The translations under genes and the position numbers were made by a program. DNA of 64,000 nucleotides from assembly GCA_027452245.1 (NCBI GenBank), contig DAIDGW010000147.1:1-64000 (forward strand), written 5' to 3'. Positions within the stretch are counted from its first letter, which is position 1. Every line of letters starts with the position of its first letter. The notes below the pieces were generated by a model. That model had not been told where the DNA came from. It was given only the letters and a program-made list of their open reading frames with translations, and did no database searches. This DNA comes from Acidobacteriaceae bacterium (lineage in GTDB: Bacteria > Acidobacteriota > Terriglobia > Terriglobales > Acidobacteriaceae). Below are positions 7,743 to 17,299 of the stretch, piece after piece.

Positions 7743-9821
7743 CTATGGCTGCGATGAATTCGCCGGCGGAGTTGCGGGCGCCGGCTGCAGTTCTGAGGGC
7801 GCTTCCTTGCGCGGAGCGATGTAAGGAACGTGCGGCAAGGCGTTGACTTTTCCGTGGGCTGCATCGTCGATATTGATGCCTGATTTATCGAGCAGCGTCC
7901 CAGTGGCGCGGTCCAGCTCGAGCAGCGATTTCTCGTAAGCGACCGTAGCATCGACCAGTGTGGACTCGGAGGTGGCGAGCTGGCTCTGGTATTGCAGAAC
8001 CAAAGTCGCCGTGGAAGTGCCGAACTGATACTTCTTCTGTTCGGCATCGAGCGACTGCTGAGCCAGCGCGACGGCAGCTTTGGCGGAGTCGACGGAAGCG
8101 CGGCGCTGCTGCACGGCATATTGCGCGTTGCGGACTTCGATTTCCACTTGATTCTCAATCTGCTGCATGCGCATCTCCGCCTGGCGGAGTTCGAGTACGG
8201 AGCGGACTTGCAGCGACTGGGCGGCGCGGTTGCGGAGCGGGATGTTGATAGTCAATCCCATGCCCTTGTCGGGAGCAGCCGAGGTCACCATATTTTGCAG
8301 AGCGGTGCCATAGCCCACGGGTTTGCCGGAGCGGAACTGCACGGGAATGGCGGAAGGTGGAATACAAAAGATCCCGCTGGTGCTGGGACAAAACGGGGTA
8401 ATCGGATTCAGGGTTCCGGCCAGTCCGGAGCCGCCGTAATAGGCAAACAGATCGACGGTTGGAAGCATGGCGCTGCGGACCGCCTTGTTGCTGTATTGTC
8501 GGCTATTCAGGTCGATGCGCGACTCCACCAGTTCGGGACGATGACGCAGGGCATCGTTGACCAGGTCCTCGGTAGGGGTGGTATCGTTTTGCGCCGGGAT
8601 CTCCATGGTGGAGGTGGGAATCACTTCGGCGGTGGCGAGGATGGCGTCTTTGAGCGTACGCGTGACCGCGTTCTTCATCAGCAACTGCTCGAGTTGCAGG
8701 TTGGTTTGAGCTGTGGTGACCTGCTGCTGATCCTGCGCGACGGTGCTTTGTGCGCGCACCACTTCGATGGGCGCGAGGCTGCCGATTTCCACCTGCTTCC
8801 TGGTATCAGACAGAGTTTTTTGCGCGAAGGCCAGGGACTCGTTCTGGACGCGGGCATTTTCGTAGGCGTAGACGAGGTCCCAATAGAGATTCTCGATCTG
8901 ATCGACGGTCGTGATGACTTGCAAGCGGAATGCCACGTCGGAGAGTTCGCGGTTGTTCTTGGCAATGTGAATGAAGCGGTCATTGGCGGCCAAGCCAAAA
9001 CCTTGCATAAGATGCTGGGTCAGTTTGAAGTTGAAATTGGACGTCACCTGGGGCAGCAGGGTGGTGAAAGGCACGTTGGTGGTGACGTGGCTGTTGTTGA
9101 ATCCGATAAGGAGGTTTGTGCCCCACGCGAATCCTTGCGTGTAGTTAAAGTTGGCTGTACCGGTGTTCTGATTGACGACCGGAACTCCGTTGAAGCCGTT
9201 GGACGAGAGTTGATAGAGGTGGTCCATTTGAAGCGTACCGCCGATAACGGGGTCGAAGCTGGTGAGCGGCGGCCCCTGACCGAGGGTGGAACTGACCAGA
9301 CCGGCGGTACCGGCGCCAATGCCGCCTGCGCCGAGGCTGGTGCCTCCACTGGAAAGGCCGGCGGTGGCTCCAATGCCGCCCACGCCACCTCCGGGGGTGT
9401 TCTGCACGAGACCAGCGTTGACACCCAAGATGCTGGCTCCGGACTTGGCGCGGAGCACGTCGGTTTCGGCGATATCGAGGTTGTAGCGCTGGATGGCGAT
9501 ATCAAGATTGTTCTCGAGAGCCAGGGCAACAGCATCGTCGAGCGAAAGATAGATTTTGCCATCGTGCATCAACTGATCGATGCGCGGAGTGTTGGCCAGG
9601 TTCGCCTGCGGAACACGACGCGGCAAATAGGGCGAGATCACGTGGGGAAAGGCGTTCACCGACTTGGAATAATCCACGCCCAAGAATGGCTTTTGGGCGG
9701 GCGGAGTTTGCGGGCTGGGAGCTGCCGGCATCTCCTGTGCCCGGGCAGGCAGCGTCAGTACGACCCATAAGATTGCAACCGTGATCACGCAAAAAAGTTC
9801 GGCAAGGCGTGCGAATCGCAT
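7743..9821 (-). CDS. TolC-family outer-membrane efflux protein (paralogue B)
   Basis: The ATG at 9821 has GGAG eight bases upstream and is followed by a signal peptide (ITVAILWVVLTLPARAQ). It is clearly homologous to the neighbour ending at 5345: both share the RIDQLMHDGKIYLS segment, the ALENNLDI helix, the Gly-rich insertion with VSSTLG and SFDP, the TTVDQIENLYWDLVYAYEN segment and the RPELVESRIDLNSRQ segment. The pair therefore arose by tandem duplication. The 292-base spacer between them contains only a weak hairpin (about 7690-7722). Role as the outer-membrane channel of an exporter is a family inference; its partners are not in this window. Confidence 0.85.
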   Translation of the reverse strand: MRFARLAELFCVITVAILWVVLTLPARAQEMPAAPSPQTPPAQKPFLGVDYSKSVNAFPHVISPYLPRRVPQANLANTPRIDQLMHDGKIYLSLDDAVALALENNLDIAIQRYNLDIAETDVLRAKSGASILGVNAGLVQNTPGGGVGGIGATAGLSSGGTSLGAGGIGAGTAGLVSSTLGQGPPLTSFDPVIGGTLQMDHLYQLSSNGFNGVPVVNQNTGTANFNYTQGFAWGTNLLIGFNNSHVTTNVPFTTLLPQVTSNFNFKLTQHLMQGFGLAANDRFIHIAKNNRELSDVAFRLQVITTVDQIENLYWDLVYAYENARVQNESLAFAQKTLSDTRKQVEIGSLAPIEVVRAQSTVAQDQQQVTTAQTNLQLEQLLMKNAVTRTLKDAILATAEVIPTSTMEIPAQNDTTPTEDLVNDALRHRPELVESRIDLNSRQYSNKAVRSAMLPTVDLFAYYGGSGLAGTLNPITPFCPSTSGIFCIPPSAIPVQFRSGKPVGYGTALQNMVTSAAPDKGMGLTINIPLRNRAAQSLQVRSVLELRQAEMRMQQIENQVEIEVRNAQYAVQQRRASVDSAKAAVALAQQSLDAEQKKYQFGTSTATLVLQYQSQLATSESTLVDATVAYEKSLLELDRATGTLLDKSGINIDDAAHGKVNALPHVPYIAPRKEAPSELQPAPATPPANSSQP

Positions 9822-10247
9822 CTACTCATCTCCATTGTGATTACAACGACTGCGTTCGAATCGATGCACGGCATAGCGGTGCACCAGGGCTTGCGGCGCT
9901 TGCCCGGGAGGCTGGTGAAACAAAGCCAGACCCAGGCCTTGATACGCAAGAACCGCGGTCAGGGTTCCCGGAAAAACCGTCCAGAGAAGCAAAAACTGTC
10001 ACGACGAAGGCTGCCGGAAGTACGATGGCATGGCAGCAACGCGACGCCTCGTGGCTCGCGAGAGTGGCGAAACAGCATTCGCTTCCGGGATAACTTTTGG
10101 TGAAGCGATCCAGTATATCTGAGGGAGAGCCGCTCCCCCATTTAGCATTTCGTCTGGCCGCACTCCCGGATCGAAGAGGGCAGCCCCCATTTTCGGCCAC
10201 GAAATGAGTTGGATAATCGGAAAGCTGCATTGGATTCGAAAGATCGC
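9822..10247. other. Divergent intergenic gap, no gene seen
   Basis: This 426-base gap separates the leftward TolC-like gene from rightward truA and must hold both promoters. I see no convincing -35/-10 pair, RNA gene or small coding frame. The open frames here have out-of-phase, Arg/Ser-rich composition. Confidence 0.4.
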
Positions 10248-11000
10248 ATGCGCAATCTCAAATTGATCGTTTCCTACGATGGATCGGATTTCTCCGGATG
10301 GCAGGTGCAGCCGGACGCGCCGACCATCCAGGGCACACTCGCTACAGCCATTGGACGGATCACGGGCGAAAAGGTATTGCCGCAGGCTTCAGGGCGAACC
10401 GATGCGGGAGTACACGCGCTGGCGCAGGTGGTGACATTTGTCACAGAGTCGGCGGTCCCCACGGAAAATTTCGGGAAGGCGTTGAACGATATTTTGCCGG
10501 GCGCGGTGCGGGTGATCGAGGTAAGCGAAGCGCCGGCGGATTTCCACGCGCGGCATTCGGCGAAGGCGAAGACGTATCGCTACCGGATTTTTCGGGGGGC
10601 GATCTGCTCTCCGTTTCTGGCGCGGTATGTGTGGCATTTTCCGTATCCGCTGAATGAAGACGCGATGATGCGGGCCGCAGGGATAGTGGAGGGCGAGCAC
10701 GATTTCACCTCGTTTGCGGCGGTCGATCCGGAGCGCGGACGCGAGGGCGAGATGGTGTCGAATGTGCGGACGATATATTCGTCGTGGTGGGAGCGCGCGG
10801 GAGAAGAATTGATCTACAGCGTGAGGGGATCCGGGTTCCTGCATCACATGGTGAGAAATCTGGTGGGCACGTTCATTCTGACGGGAAAAGGAACGTTAAG
10901 CGTGGAGGATGTAGGACGAATTCTCGCGGCGCGGAACCGATCGGCGGCGGGAGCGACGGCACCGGGTAGCGGATTGTATCTGGTCAGCGTGGAATACTGA
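10248..11000 (+). CDS. truA: tRNA pseudouridine(38-40) synthase TruA
   Basis: The enzyme converts uridines 38-40 in the anticodon stem-loop of several tRNAs to pseudouridine. The start is taken as the ATG at 10248, giving MRNLKLIVSYDGSDFSGWQ, the usual TruA N-terminus. The catalytic aspartate is D52 in the GRTDAGVHA motif. The downstream KTYRYRI, DFTSFAA and GSGFLHHMVRN motifs are all present, and 250 residues is full length. It is followed by a convergent cupin gene with a six-base gap. A TTG at 10209 would add 13 residues that do not fit the family. Confidence 0.95.
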   Translation: MRNLKLIVSYDGSDFSGWQVQPDAPTIQGTLATAIGRITGEKVLPQASGRTDAGVHALAQVVTFVTESAVPTENFGKALNDILPGAVRVIEVSEAPADFHARHSAKAKTYRYRIFRGAICSPFLARYVWHFPYPLNEDAMMRAAGIVEGEHDFTSFAAVDPERGREGEMVSNVRTIYSSWWERAGEELIYSVRGSGFLHHMVRNLVGTFILTGKGTLSVEDVGRILAARNRSAAGATAPGSGLYLVSVEY

Positions 11001-11006
11001 GACGCG

Positions 11007-11363
11007 TCAGCGGTTTTCCTGGATGCGGTCGCCCTGGGTTGTGGGCTGAGAGATGACGAGAAAGCGTGCGGCCACGGAGGAAGGATTGCTGATCTGGTGG
11101 CGCGCTCCGGGCCGGACGCGAATGCCGCTTCCGGCGGGGATCAGCGTCGACCGGCCTTCCACTTCCATCATTACTTCGCCGGACAAGATGTAGAAAAACT
11201 GCTGCGCCTTTTCATGATAGTGGCGGATTTCGGCCGAACCGGGAGGAACGAATTCCTCGATGACGCTGAGGGTATCGTCTTTGACGAGGTGCCATCCATC
11301 GCAATCGTTGCCCCAGCGGTAGTGCTCGGCAGTTTCACGGCTGATGGGCGCGGGTTGGGTCAT
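11007..11363 (-). CDS. Cupin-domain protein
   Basis: This is a single small beta-barrel cupin of 118 residues. The metal-binding motif 1 appears as H-Y-H-E-(x3-5)-Q (HYHEKAQQFFYILSG) and motif 2 as PGARHQISNP, with the usual G-x-RVRPGA bend. Such proteins bind a divalent metal and may be isomerases, dioxygenases or sensors; the substrate cannot be read from the sequence. It is divergent from the DinB-like gene beginning at 11403, with 39 bases between the two starts, so they may share a control region. Confidence 0.8.
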   Translation of the reverse strand: MTQPAPISRETAEHYRWGNDCDGWHLVKDDTLSVIEEFVPPGSAEIRHYHEKAQQFFYILSGEVMMEVEGRSTLIPAGSGIRVRPGARHQISNPSSVAARFLVISQPTTQGDRIQENR

Positions 11364-11402
11364 GCGTGTTCGCCTCCGGAGAATCAGTGTAATCTGTTCG
11401 GC

Positions 11403-11891
11403 ATGAAAGCGGATGAGAACGATGTGAAGCGACTGATGTTACGGCATACCCTGGCCACGCTGGCGTACCGGGCGGAAAAGGCGATCCGCGACGTGCCGGA
11501 AAATTTTGCGGAATTCCATGCCTGTGAAGGAGCGCGCACGCCGGGGCAGATTCTGGCGCACATCGGCGATCTGCTGGATTGGGCATTGTCGATTGCGATG
11601 GGCAAACAGGAGTGGCACGATTCGAAGCCGCTGGTGTGGGATCAGGAGAAGGCGCGATTTTTCATGGCGATGGCGAATTTCGATGAATACCTGGCATCGG
11701 GTCAGCCGCTGCACGGTTCGGCGGAGAATTTATTTCAGGGACCGGTGGCCGATGCGCTGACGCATGTGGGACAGATTGCGTTGCTGCGGAGAATAGCGGC
11801 GGCGCCGGTGCGTCCGGAGAATTATTTTCGGGCGGAGATTGAAGTGGGACGCGTGGGAGAAAAGCAAGCGAGGGCGAAAAGGGAGTTCTGA
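11403..11891 (+). CDS. DinB-like four-helix protein
   Basis: A 162-residue helical protein with a DinB-superfamily pattern: an N-terminal helix with HTLATLAYRAEKAI, a central LAHIGDLLDWAL with a histidine, and a late ALTHVGQIALLRRI with the second histidine. DinB proteins usually carry three metal-binding histidines in these places and act in thiol transfer or stress metabolism. The start ATG at 11403 gives a normal length; an upstream open frame exists but is antisense to the cupin gene. Function is uncertain. The C-terminus is basic. Confidence 0.65.
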   Translation: MKADENDVKRLMLRHTLATLAYRAEKAIRDVPENFAEFHACEGARTPGQILAHIGDLLDWALSIAMGKQEWHDSKPLVWDQEKARFFMAMANFDEYLASGQPLHGSAENLFQGPVADALTHVGQIALLRRIAAAPVRPENYFRAEIEVGRVGEKQARAKREF

Positions 11892-11956
11892 AGTGGAATT
11901 TAAGCACGTGCAGGAGACTTGCTCACCAAGGTCAATCTGAAGATGAGCCAGCCTCT

Positions 11957-13087
11957 CTAAGGTATCTCCATGACTCGAGGAGAGCGGTTGTGAATGAGGA
12001 CCACCATCTTTCCGGTCCTGCTTAACCGCAATTGAGACATCGCCGGCGGTGGCTGGAGCGGAATCGGCCATGACGGTGAGGTGAACTCAACGGAAGCGGG
12101 TTCGCCAGCCCAAAGGGTGAACTGGATACTCACGGCATCGCCCCAACTCGTGCCATCCAGCCAGTCGTGCTTGAGTTCCAGTTTTCCGGTGTCCGCGACA
12201 AGTCTGCTATTTGCGAATGAGATGGAGTCGTGGATGTCCCGCTCTCGCAGGAACACTGCTTTTTGTCGATCCCAGGTACGCGTATCGAATGACTCCAGCC
12301 CCAGTTGGCGATGGATCAGCGAGCCCTTGCAGTATCCAGACTCGACCCAAAAGAGGCGGCCCTGTGAGAACGCGAGAGATGCAGGGTTTCGCGCCGTCAA
12401 GGTTCGCAAATGCGACCAGGGATTGGTCCCGAATACCTCTAGGGTGTCACGAATGCGCGTACACAACAAAGGTGCTGCGACAGCAAATCGTGTGCCATCA
12501 GAGTTCCAGTCAACGGAATTGATCCGACGCGGCGATTTCCATTTGAAGAGCAGGCGGCCACTGTCGAGATCGTAAGCTACCAAGATTCCTCTTTCGACGC
12601 GGTTTGCGGCAATAAGGACAACGTGGCCGGTCGGGGCGGTTTCGATGTGGAAAATGCGGAAATCGGTGCTCAGTTCCGGATTAATTACGCGCAGCAGTTT
12701 CAGACTCGATGGATCGAGTACGTACAATCTGGTTGGATCAGAACTCACCAGCATCTTGCCATCTGCCGTATAGCGGACGCAATTGGGCGTAGGCCCGGCC
12801 TTCAGATAGGTTGCCAATTCCGCGCCGCTGATTTTGCGGTTGTCCCGGTAATCCCAGATTTGAACAGACTCGGTAGCGTAGCTGTGGCCGTCAGCCGGAG
12901 TGTTTGTGGTCTCTACCGTAACTGCGAGAAAACGATCGTCTATGGAGAAATCAGCATCCGTTGCAGCCACTCTCAGGTCCCAATTCCTGATTGCGGGACT
13001 TTGACCGAATGCGGAAACGACGAGGAACGCCATCACTGGAAGCGAGGCCCGTACCCAACAGCGGCGTTCGATAAGTAAAGGCTTCAT
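11957..13087 (-). CDS. Secreted WD40/propeller-like protein, unknown
   Basis: The 376-residue product begins with a basic stretch and hydrophobic VMAFLVVSAFGQS, consistent with a signal peptide. The body contains repeated blade-like pieces (for example VRYTADGKMLVSSDPTRLYVLD and NSDGTRFAVAAP), the pattern of WD40/YncE-type beta-propellers. No enzyme motif is visible. No Shine-Dalgarno sequence precedes the ATG. It is likely a periplasmic or exported protein of unknown role and is not obviously linked to the flanking genes. Confidence 0.65.
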   Translation of the reverse strand: MKPLLIERRCWVRASLPVMAFLVVSAFGQSPAIRNWDLRVAATDADFSIDDRFLAVTVETTNTPADGHSYATESVQIWDYRDNRKISGAELATYLKAGPTPNCVRYTADGKMLVSSDPTRLYVLDPSSLKLLRVINPELSTDFRIFHIETAPTGHVVLIAANRVERGILVAYDLDSGRLLFKWKSPRRINSVDWNSDGTRFAVAAPLLCTRIRDTLEVFGTNPWSHLRTLTARNPASLAFSQGRLFWVESGYCKGSLIHRQLGLESFDTRTWDRQKAVFLRERDIHDSISFANSRLVADTGKLELKHDWLDGTSWGDAVSIQFTLWAGEPASVEFTSPSWPIPLQPPPAMSQLRLSRTGKMVVLIHNRSPRVMEIP

Positions 13088-13137
13088 CAGGAGGGTATTA
13101 TCGCCCCGAGTTGGGGATTCAGGTTGATGACAATCAC

Positions 13138-13167
13138 AAAAAAGCCCGGACGCCGAAGCGCCCGGGC
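13138..13167 (-). terminator. Intrinsic terminator of the S53 protease gene
   Basis: On the minus strand, the ten-base arm GCCCGGGCGC, a TTCG tetraloop and GCGTCCGGGC form a stem with a single G-T pair, followed by six Ts. It lies 19 bases after the protease stop codon. It is a canonical rho-independent terminator. Confidence 0.9.
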
Positions 13168-13185
13168 GAAAGGAAGCAAATTGAA

Positions 13186-15180
13186 TTACTGGATCACCAG
13201 AGTGAAGGTGGTGGAGTGGGTCTTGCTGCCGCCCGTACCGGTAACCGTGACTGTGTAACTGCCAGTGGTTGCGTTCTTGCCCACGCGTACCCCAATCAAG
13301 GCTGTTCCGGCGCCATTGATGGTCGATGGCTTGAACAGCACCTGTGTGAGATTAGGCACGCCGGAGACAGTCAGAGCAATCGGCGAACTGAAGCCGCCGG
13401 AGACGGTGGTCGTAACCTGACCTTTGCGTCCCACGGTTCCGCGCGTCGCCTTGATGGTCTGAGGCGCAACGCTGATGGTGAAGTCGCCGGTATTGACGGG
13501 AGCGAGCGAATTGACCAGCGCCTGTCCGTTCGGAGTACCGATACCGGTCGCCAGATCAAAACCGACGGTCGCAGGAAAACCATTGCTGCCGCTGGTGATG
13601 TCGTGGAAGTCGGTGCCGTAGCTGGAACCGGCAAGGATGTTGTACAGGGCCGGGTTCACGAAGCCGAGCGTCGGCTGCCCATTGGAGACGGCTTGCTGAT
13701 TGACCAGAGCCAGGAAGCCAGCCCACATGGGCGCGGCAAAGCTGGTTCCGCCGTAGAGGTTTTCACTGCAGGCTCTCTGATCGGCGCAGACATAGAACGT
13801 GTAGTTGGCATTCGCCGAAACATCAGGGCCGTTGCGCAGGGTTTGCGAGCACTTGGAGCATGCTGCGGCCGCGGCAACCTGCCACGAAGGAATCGGGAAG
13901 TTGTTCACAGTGATACCGCCGCCACCGGAAGACCAGGCAGTCTCGGAAGCCCAGGGGCCAGCGGCGCTGGACGTGGTCAGATCGGTGCCGCCCACCGACG
14001 TGATGTAGGGATCGTCGGCTGGCCACACGAAGTTGCTCTTAATCCATTTTCCGCTGTCGCCCGCGGCCGTGAAGAAGTTCTGTCCCTGAGCAGCGAACTC
14101 CTGGAAGAACGGATCGTCGGTGGTATTGTCGGTTGGTTTCCAAGCCCATGAGCAGCTGAGCTGGGCATTCAGCGGGCTGGCGGTTGCCATGGCGTTCAGG
14201 ATGCCCGGGTCGTCAAGGCTTTGACCGGAGAGTCCGCCCTTGCCGATGTACATGACCAGGCTGCTCATGTTCGGAGCCATGCCGAGAGCCTGGGTCATAT
14301 CCAGAGTCTGTTCGGTGTCATCGCAGAATCCACCCTGTGAGTTGTAGACGCAGCTGGTGCTCTGGCCGTCGACAGAATCCAAGGTAATCGGAACGTTAAG
14401 GGTCTGGTTAACGTTGGTGTAATAGGTGGTCAAGTCCTGAAGATCCGTGCCCAGGAACTCGAAGATGCCGAGCGACTGTCCGGCGCCGGTTAGGGTTCCA
14501 CCGGTAGTGGTGTAGTAGGCGGCGCGCATGTCGCTGCCCAGGAATGAGGCGCCGGGACCGGAACCGACGGTGGCGTTGCCAGTGACGCTATCGGTGCTCA
14601 CGTTGCGCTTCGAGTACATTGGGGTTGGACGCGAGAAATTGTCCAATCCGGAGATGCTCCAGAGGCGAACAGGAGTTTCGGGCGTGGGCTCCTTGTCGGG
14701 AGCGAAGAACGTGCGATTCTCGGTGGGATGCTGGTAAAGGCCCATGGTGACGTGCAATGCATTTTCCACAGTCTTGGTGGTTCCGCTAACACGCACGGTC
14801 ATTCGGTTTGGCGAGGTGGCCAGAATCTGGAAACCATTTTGCTTTGCCCATGCCTGAAGGGAGTCATAGTCGTTCTGGCTGGGACCGTATTTTTGGGTGA
14901 ATTGTTCGACAGTAAGGAAGTGCCGGTACATCGGGCTCGCGGGATCATTAAGGTTGGTCAGGAACTGATCCAAGTCTGCCTGGTTGCGATGGGGCAACAC
15001 AAGCGTCAGCTCCATTTGCTGGGTTGGCGCCAAATGTCCGACGAGGGGGGCTACGTGGCTGGTCACTTCGTCACGAGTAAGCCGCGTCATGGGAGATTGA
15101 GATTGTGCAACGCTGATAACACTCGCGAACGACAAGAGCGCGACGGTCGTCAGCACAACAGTACTGAATCTTCGTATCAC
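13186..15180 (-). CDS. Secreted S53 (kumamolisin/sedolisin) peptidase
   Basis: I choose the GTG at 15180 because AAAGGAGA stands four bases upstream, giving a signal peptide (VLTTVALLSFASVISVAQS). A pro-kumamolisin activation domain follows (about residues 35-190, with FLTVEQFTQKYGPSQ). The catalytic Glu and Asp of the E-x3-D pair are about residues 290 and 294, the oxyanion Asp is in AAGDSG near 375, and the nucleophile is the serine of GGTSFAAP near 480. The C-terminus is an Ig-like beta domain. S53 enzymes are acid-active endopeptidases that self-process after export. The gene ends in its own intrinsic terminator. Confidence 0.93.
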   Translation of the reverse strand: MIRRFSTVVLTTVALLSFASVISVAQSQSPMTRLTRDEVTSHVAPLVGHLAPTQQMELTLVLPHRNQADLDQFLTNLNDPASPMYRHFLTVEQFTQKYGPSQNDYDSLQAWAKQNGFQILATSPNRMTVRVSGTTKTVENALHVTMGLYQHPTENRTFFAPDKEPTPETPVRLWSISGLDNFSRPTPMYSKRNVSTDSVTGNATVGSGPGASFLGSDMRAAYYTTTGGTLTGAGQSLGIFEFLGTDLQDLTTYYTNVNQTLNVPITLDSVDGQSTSCVYNSQGGFCDDTEQTLDMTQALGMAPNMSSLVMYIGKGGLSGQSLDDPGILNAMATASPLNAQLSCSWAWKPTDNTTDDPFFQEFAAQGQNFFTAAGDSGKWIKSNFVWPADDPYITSVGGTDLTTSSAAGPWASETAWSSGGGGITVNNFPIPSWQVAAAAACSKCSQTLRNGPDVSANANYTFYVCADQRACSENLYGGTSFAAPMWAGFLALVNQQAVSNGQPTLGFVNPALYNILAGSSYGTDFHDITSGSNGFPATVGFDLATGIGTPNGQALVNSLAPVNTGDFTISVAPQTIKATRGTVGRKGQVTTTVSGGFSSPIALTVSGVPNLTQVLFKPSTINGAGTALIGVRVGKNATTGSYTVTVTGTGGSKTHSTTFTLVIQ

Positions 15181-15847
15181 GGTGTCTCCTTTAGCCTGGA
15201 AAGATTGGTTCTGGTGCAATACAGGCAACGTTCACCCGCAGGTTGCAAAAGCGTCGGGGATTGTACAACCATTACGCGCGCTGCGATAGGATGAAAGATT
15301 TTGCATTGCGTGGAAAAGCGGGCGCGCGCGCTTCATTGCGCCATAAGTTGGGTAAGTCACGCGACTAAATCAACGCGATTCGAGTTAGTAACTGGTTGAA
15401 TAGTTATTCGACATTCGATTTGGAGGCATGTGAGGATCTCGAGTAATGGCAGATTTCCTTTCCCCGGCTGCTGCTGATAGTGACGAATGCCTTCGAGTCG
15501 AAAGTACCCAGGAAGACAGACTAAAAGGCATTTTCCAATCTGAAGTTTTTTAATGGAAATCTGTACGGTCCATTGATCGCGACCAGGATGCTCCGCCGTT
15601 AAGCTCCCCAAAAATAGCACCGCCCCGGCCCGCCGATTATCGGAATCAAGTTGTCGGAATCAGGGAAGCGGACTTCCTCTGGAATCGTTACTGCTTAGCG
15701 ATTGGAGTAGCGGGCCCCGGACAGGTTGGTTTGCCGTGTTTGCACCATCTTTGCAGGGCCGAAATTTGGAGTACGATGGTGCGGTTCCACATAAGGCTTG
15801 CAGTGACGTTTCCCCCGTCGATATATATTCGTGGACCGGAGGTTTTC
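15181..15847. other. Long intergenic gap, no confident gene
   Basis: This 667-base stretch lies between the divergent protease and secreted-protein genes. A leftward TACAAT hexamer near 15264-15269 could be the protease -10, but no good -35 is present. One 87-codon leftward frame (15357-15620) exists, but it lacks a family signature and I do not call it. Confidence 0.4.
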
Positions 15848-16681
15848 ATGCGCCCGTTTATGGTGTTTTTTGGTGTGTTAGCAATGATCTCCAGCAGCGC
15901 CGCCAAAGATAAGTTCGAGGCATCGCAGTTTGTCCAGCAGCACCTTAACTCGATTGGAAGCGCTGAGGCCCGCGCCGCCGTCAAGGACTGCGTGGCGCAA
16001 GGGCCGGTGCAGTTCGAAGTGGTGAATCGCGGTGCGTTAACCTACGATGGCCCCGCGGTTCTGGTTTCCCAAGGTGATGATTTAGCCACGCAATTCAAGT
16101 TCCCGCCAACGGTTTACAGAACCGAATGGTTTGTGAGCAACGGAAAGAAAACATCTGTCGCGCAGGTGTTTCCTGGCCGCTGGTCGGAGTTTGGCACGTT
16201 CGTACGCACGCACAATGAAATCCTGACAGAGGGTCTTTGGGGAGGAACGCTCTCGACCGCATGGGCACTCTCACACCTCGACGAGCGCCATGCCAAGCTG
16301 AAGGATCGCGGCATGAAGAAGGTTGATGGCGTTGACCTGCAGCGTATCGACTACTTTCCCAAAAAAAACAGCGACCTGGAAATCCAGATTTATTTTGAGC
16401 CCAACACCTATCATCACGTGATGACCGTATATCAGTTGACGGTCACGGCCCCGCAGGGCTTCACGCCGAGCGAATCCGCGGGTATGCAGAATCAGGTATA
16501 CCGACTGGAGGAACGCTTTGGGGATTTCGCAACCGTAGACAATCTGACGTTGCCGACGCACTGGAAGATCACGTTTTCTCACGGCGCGGCGGATGTGGGC
16601 AATGTCGACCAATACGACGTGAGGGAGATCAAGATCCGGCACAACATCGCGGTCGATCCGAAGAACTTCGAGGTGAAGTAG
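15848..16681 (+). CDS. Secreted protein of unknown function (277 aa)
   Basis: The ATG at 15848 has GGAGG six bases upstream. Residues 1-20 (MRPFMVFFGVLAMISSSAA) form a short signal peptide. The mature protein has alternating strand-like segments, several Tyr/Phe-rich stretches and an ETRxG-like LKDRGMKKVDGVDLQRI segment. It resembles periplasmic lipoprotein-carrier-like or outer-membrane-associated beta proteins in general look, but I do not recognise the family. Its last 100 bases overlap, in antisense, the 3' end of the gene on the other strand. Confidence 0.7.
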   Translation: MRPFMVFFGVLAMISSSAAKDKFEASQFVQQHLNSIGSAEARAAVKDCVAQGPVQFEVVNRGALTYDGPAVLVSQGDDLATQFKFPPTVYRTEWFVSNGKKTSVAQVFPGRWSEFGTFVRTHNEILTEGLWGGTLSTAWALSHLDERHAKLKDRGMKKVDGVDLQRIDYFPKKNSDLEIQIYFEPNTYHHVMTVYQLTVTAPQGFTPSESAGMQNQVYRLEERFGDFATVDNLTLPTHWKITFSHGAADVGNVDQYDVREIKIRHNIAVDPKNFEVK

Positions 16682-17172
16682 AAGCGCAAGACCGCCCGCG
16701 ATGCCAGCACGAGTCGCATGTCTACGAAGGAGCTTCCTCGCGCCCGGGCTTGCACATCCAGGGCTGGAAAGCCTTGGACGTTGATCTTGTTCTGGCCGAG
16801 TGGCGTGCCTTGAATCTTTCGCAGTGCTCCGTCGCGGCTGGCATCAAGTATTTCATCCGCCGAATTCTGGACAACTTTCGAGCGCTCGACGCAAGTGATT
16901 GCGTAGGTCGTATTTCTAGTGGGAGAAAGGCTGACCATGGTGACGATCTCGGTGCCTCGGCTGTCGGTTGGGACATTGATCGGACGGGTAATCGGTTTCC
17001 CTGGAAGTTCAACGGAGAAAGAGCCATCAGGCGACGTATATTCCCGCCAGTTGTAGGGAGAATATCGACCGTAATTCGCGACGAAATGGGCTCCTAACGC
17101 GGCAATAATGATGACAAGGAACCAGCCAATGCTAAAGCGATACTTTTCGGGCGTGATGGATTCGACGGACAT
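16579..17172 (-). CDS. Single-pass membrane protein, C-terminus probably altered
   Basis: A transmembrane helix at about residues 15-35 (FSIGWFLVIIIAALGAHFVANYG) precedes a globular part with SPDGSFSVELPGKPI and FPALDVQARARGSSFVDMRLVLA, a pattern seen in small membrane-anchored proteins that begin with a 'DGSFSVxxPG' strand. The final about 34 residues (after VLASRAV) are read antisense to the convergent neighbour and lose the expected strand-helix ending, which suggests that the original 3' end was lost. The start is the ATG at 17172. I do not know its function. Confidence 0.5.
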   Translation of the reverse strand: MSVESITPEKYRFSIGWFLVIIIAALGAHFVANYGRYSPYNWREYTSPDGSFSVELPGKPITRPINVPTDSRGTEIVTMVSLSPTRNTTYAITCVERSKVVQNSADEILDASRDGALRKIQGTPLGQNKINVQGFPALDVQARARGSSFVDMRLVLASRAVLRFYFTSKFFGSTAMLCRILISLTSYWSTLPTSAAP

Positions 17173-17299
17173 ACGGGTATGAAGTGAAAACGATAGTATG
17201 AATCTCGAGCGGGGATCAAACGAGCAGCACGACTGCGACGAATAGGTTGTTTCGGAAGCGAGAATCAGCGAACATAGTCCTCCAGAAGTTCGAGGTGCT

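Noticed and set aside
7992-9770. Long open frame antisense to the second TolC-like gene
   Set aside because: Same reason; the minus-strand gene has signal peptide, ribosome-binding site and family motifs.
15357-15620. 87-codon leftward frame in the gap between protease and secreted protein
   Set aside because: It has no ribosome-binding site, no family signature and a composition close to random; I could not distinguish it from noise.
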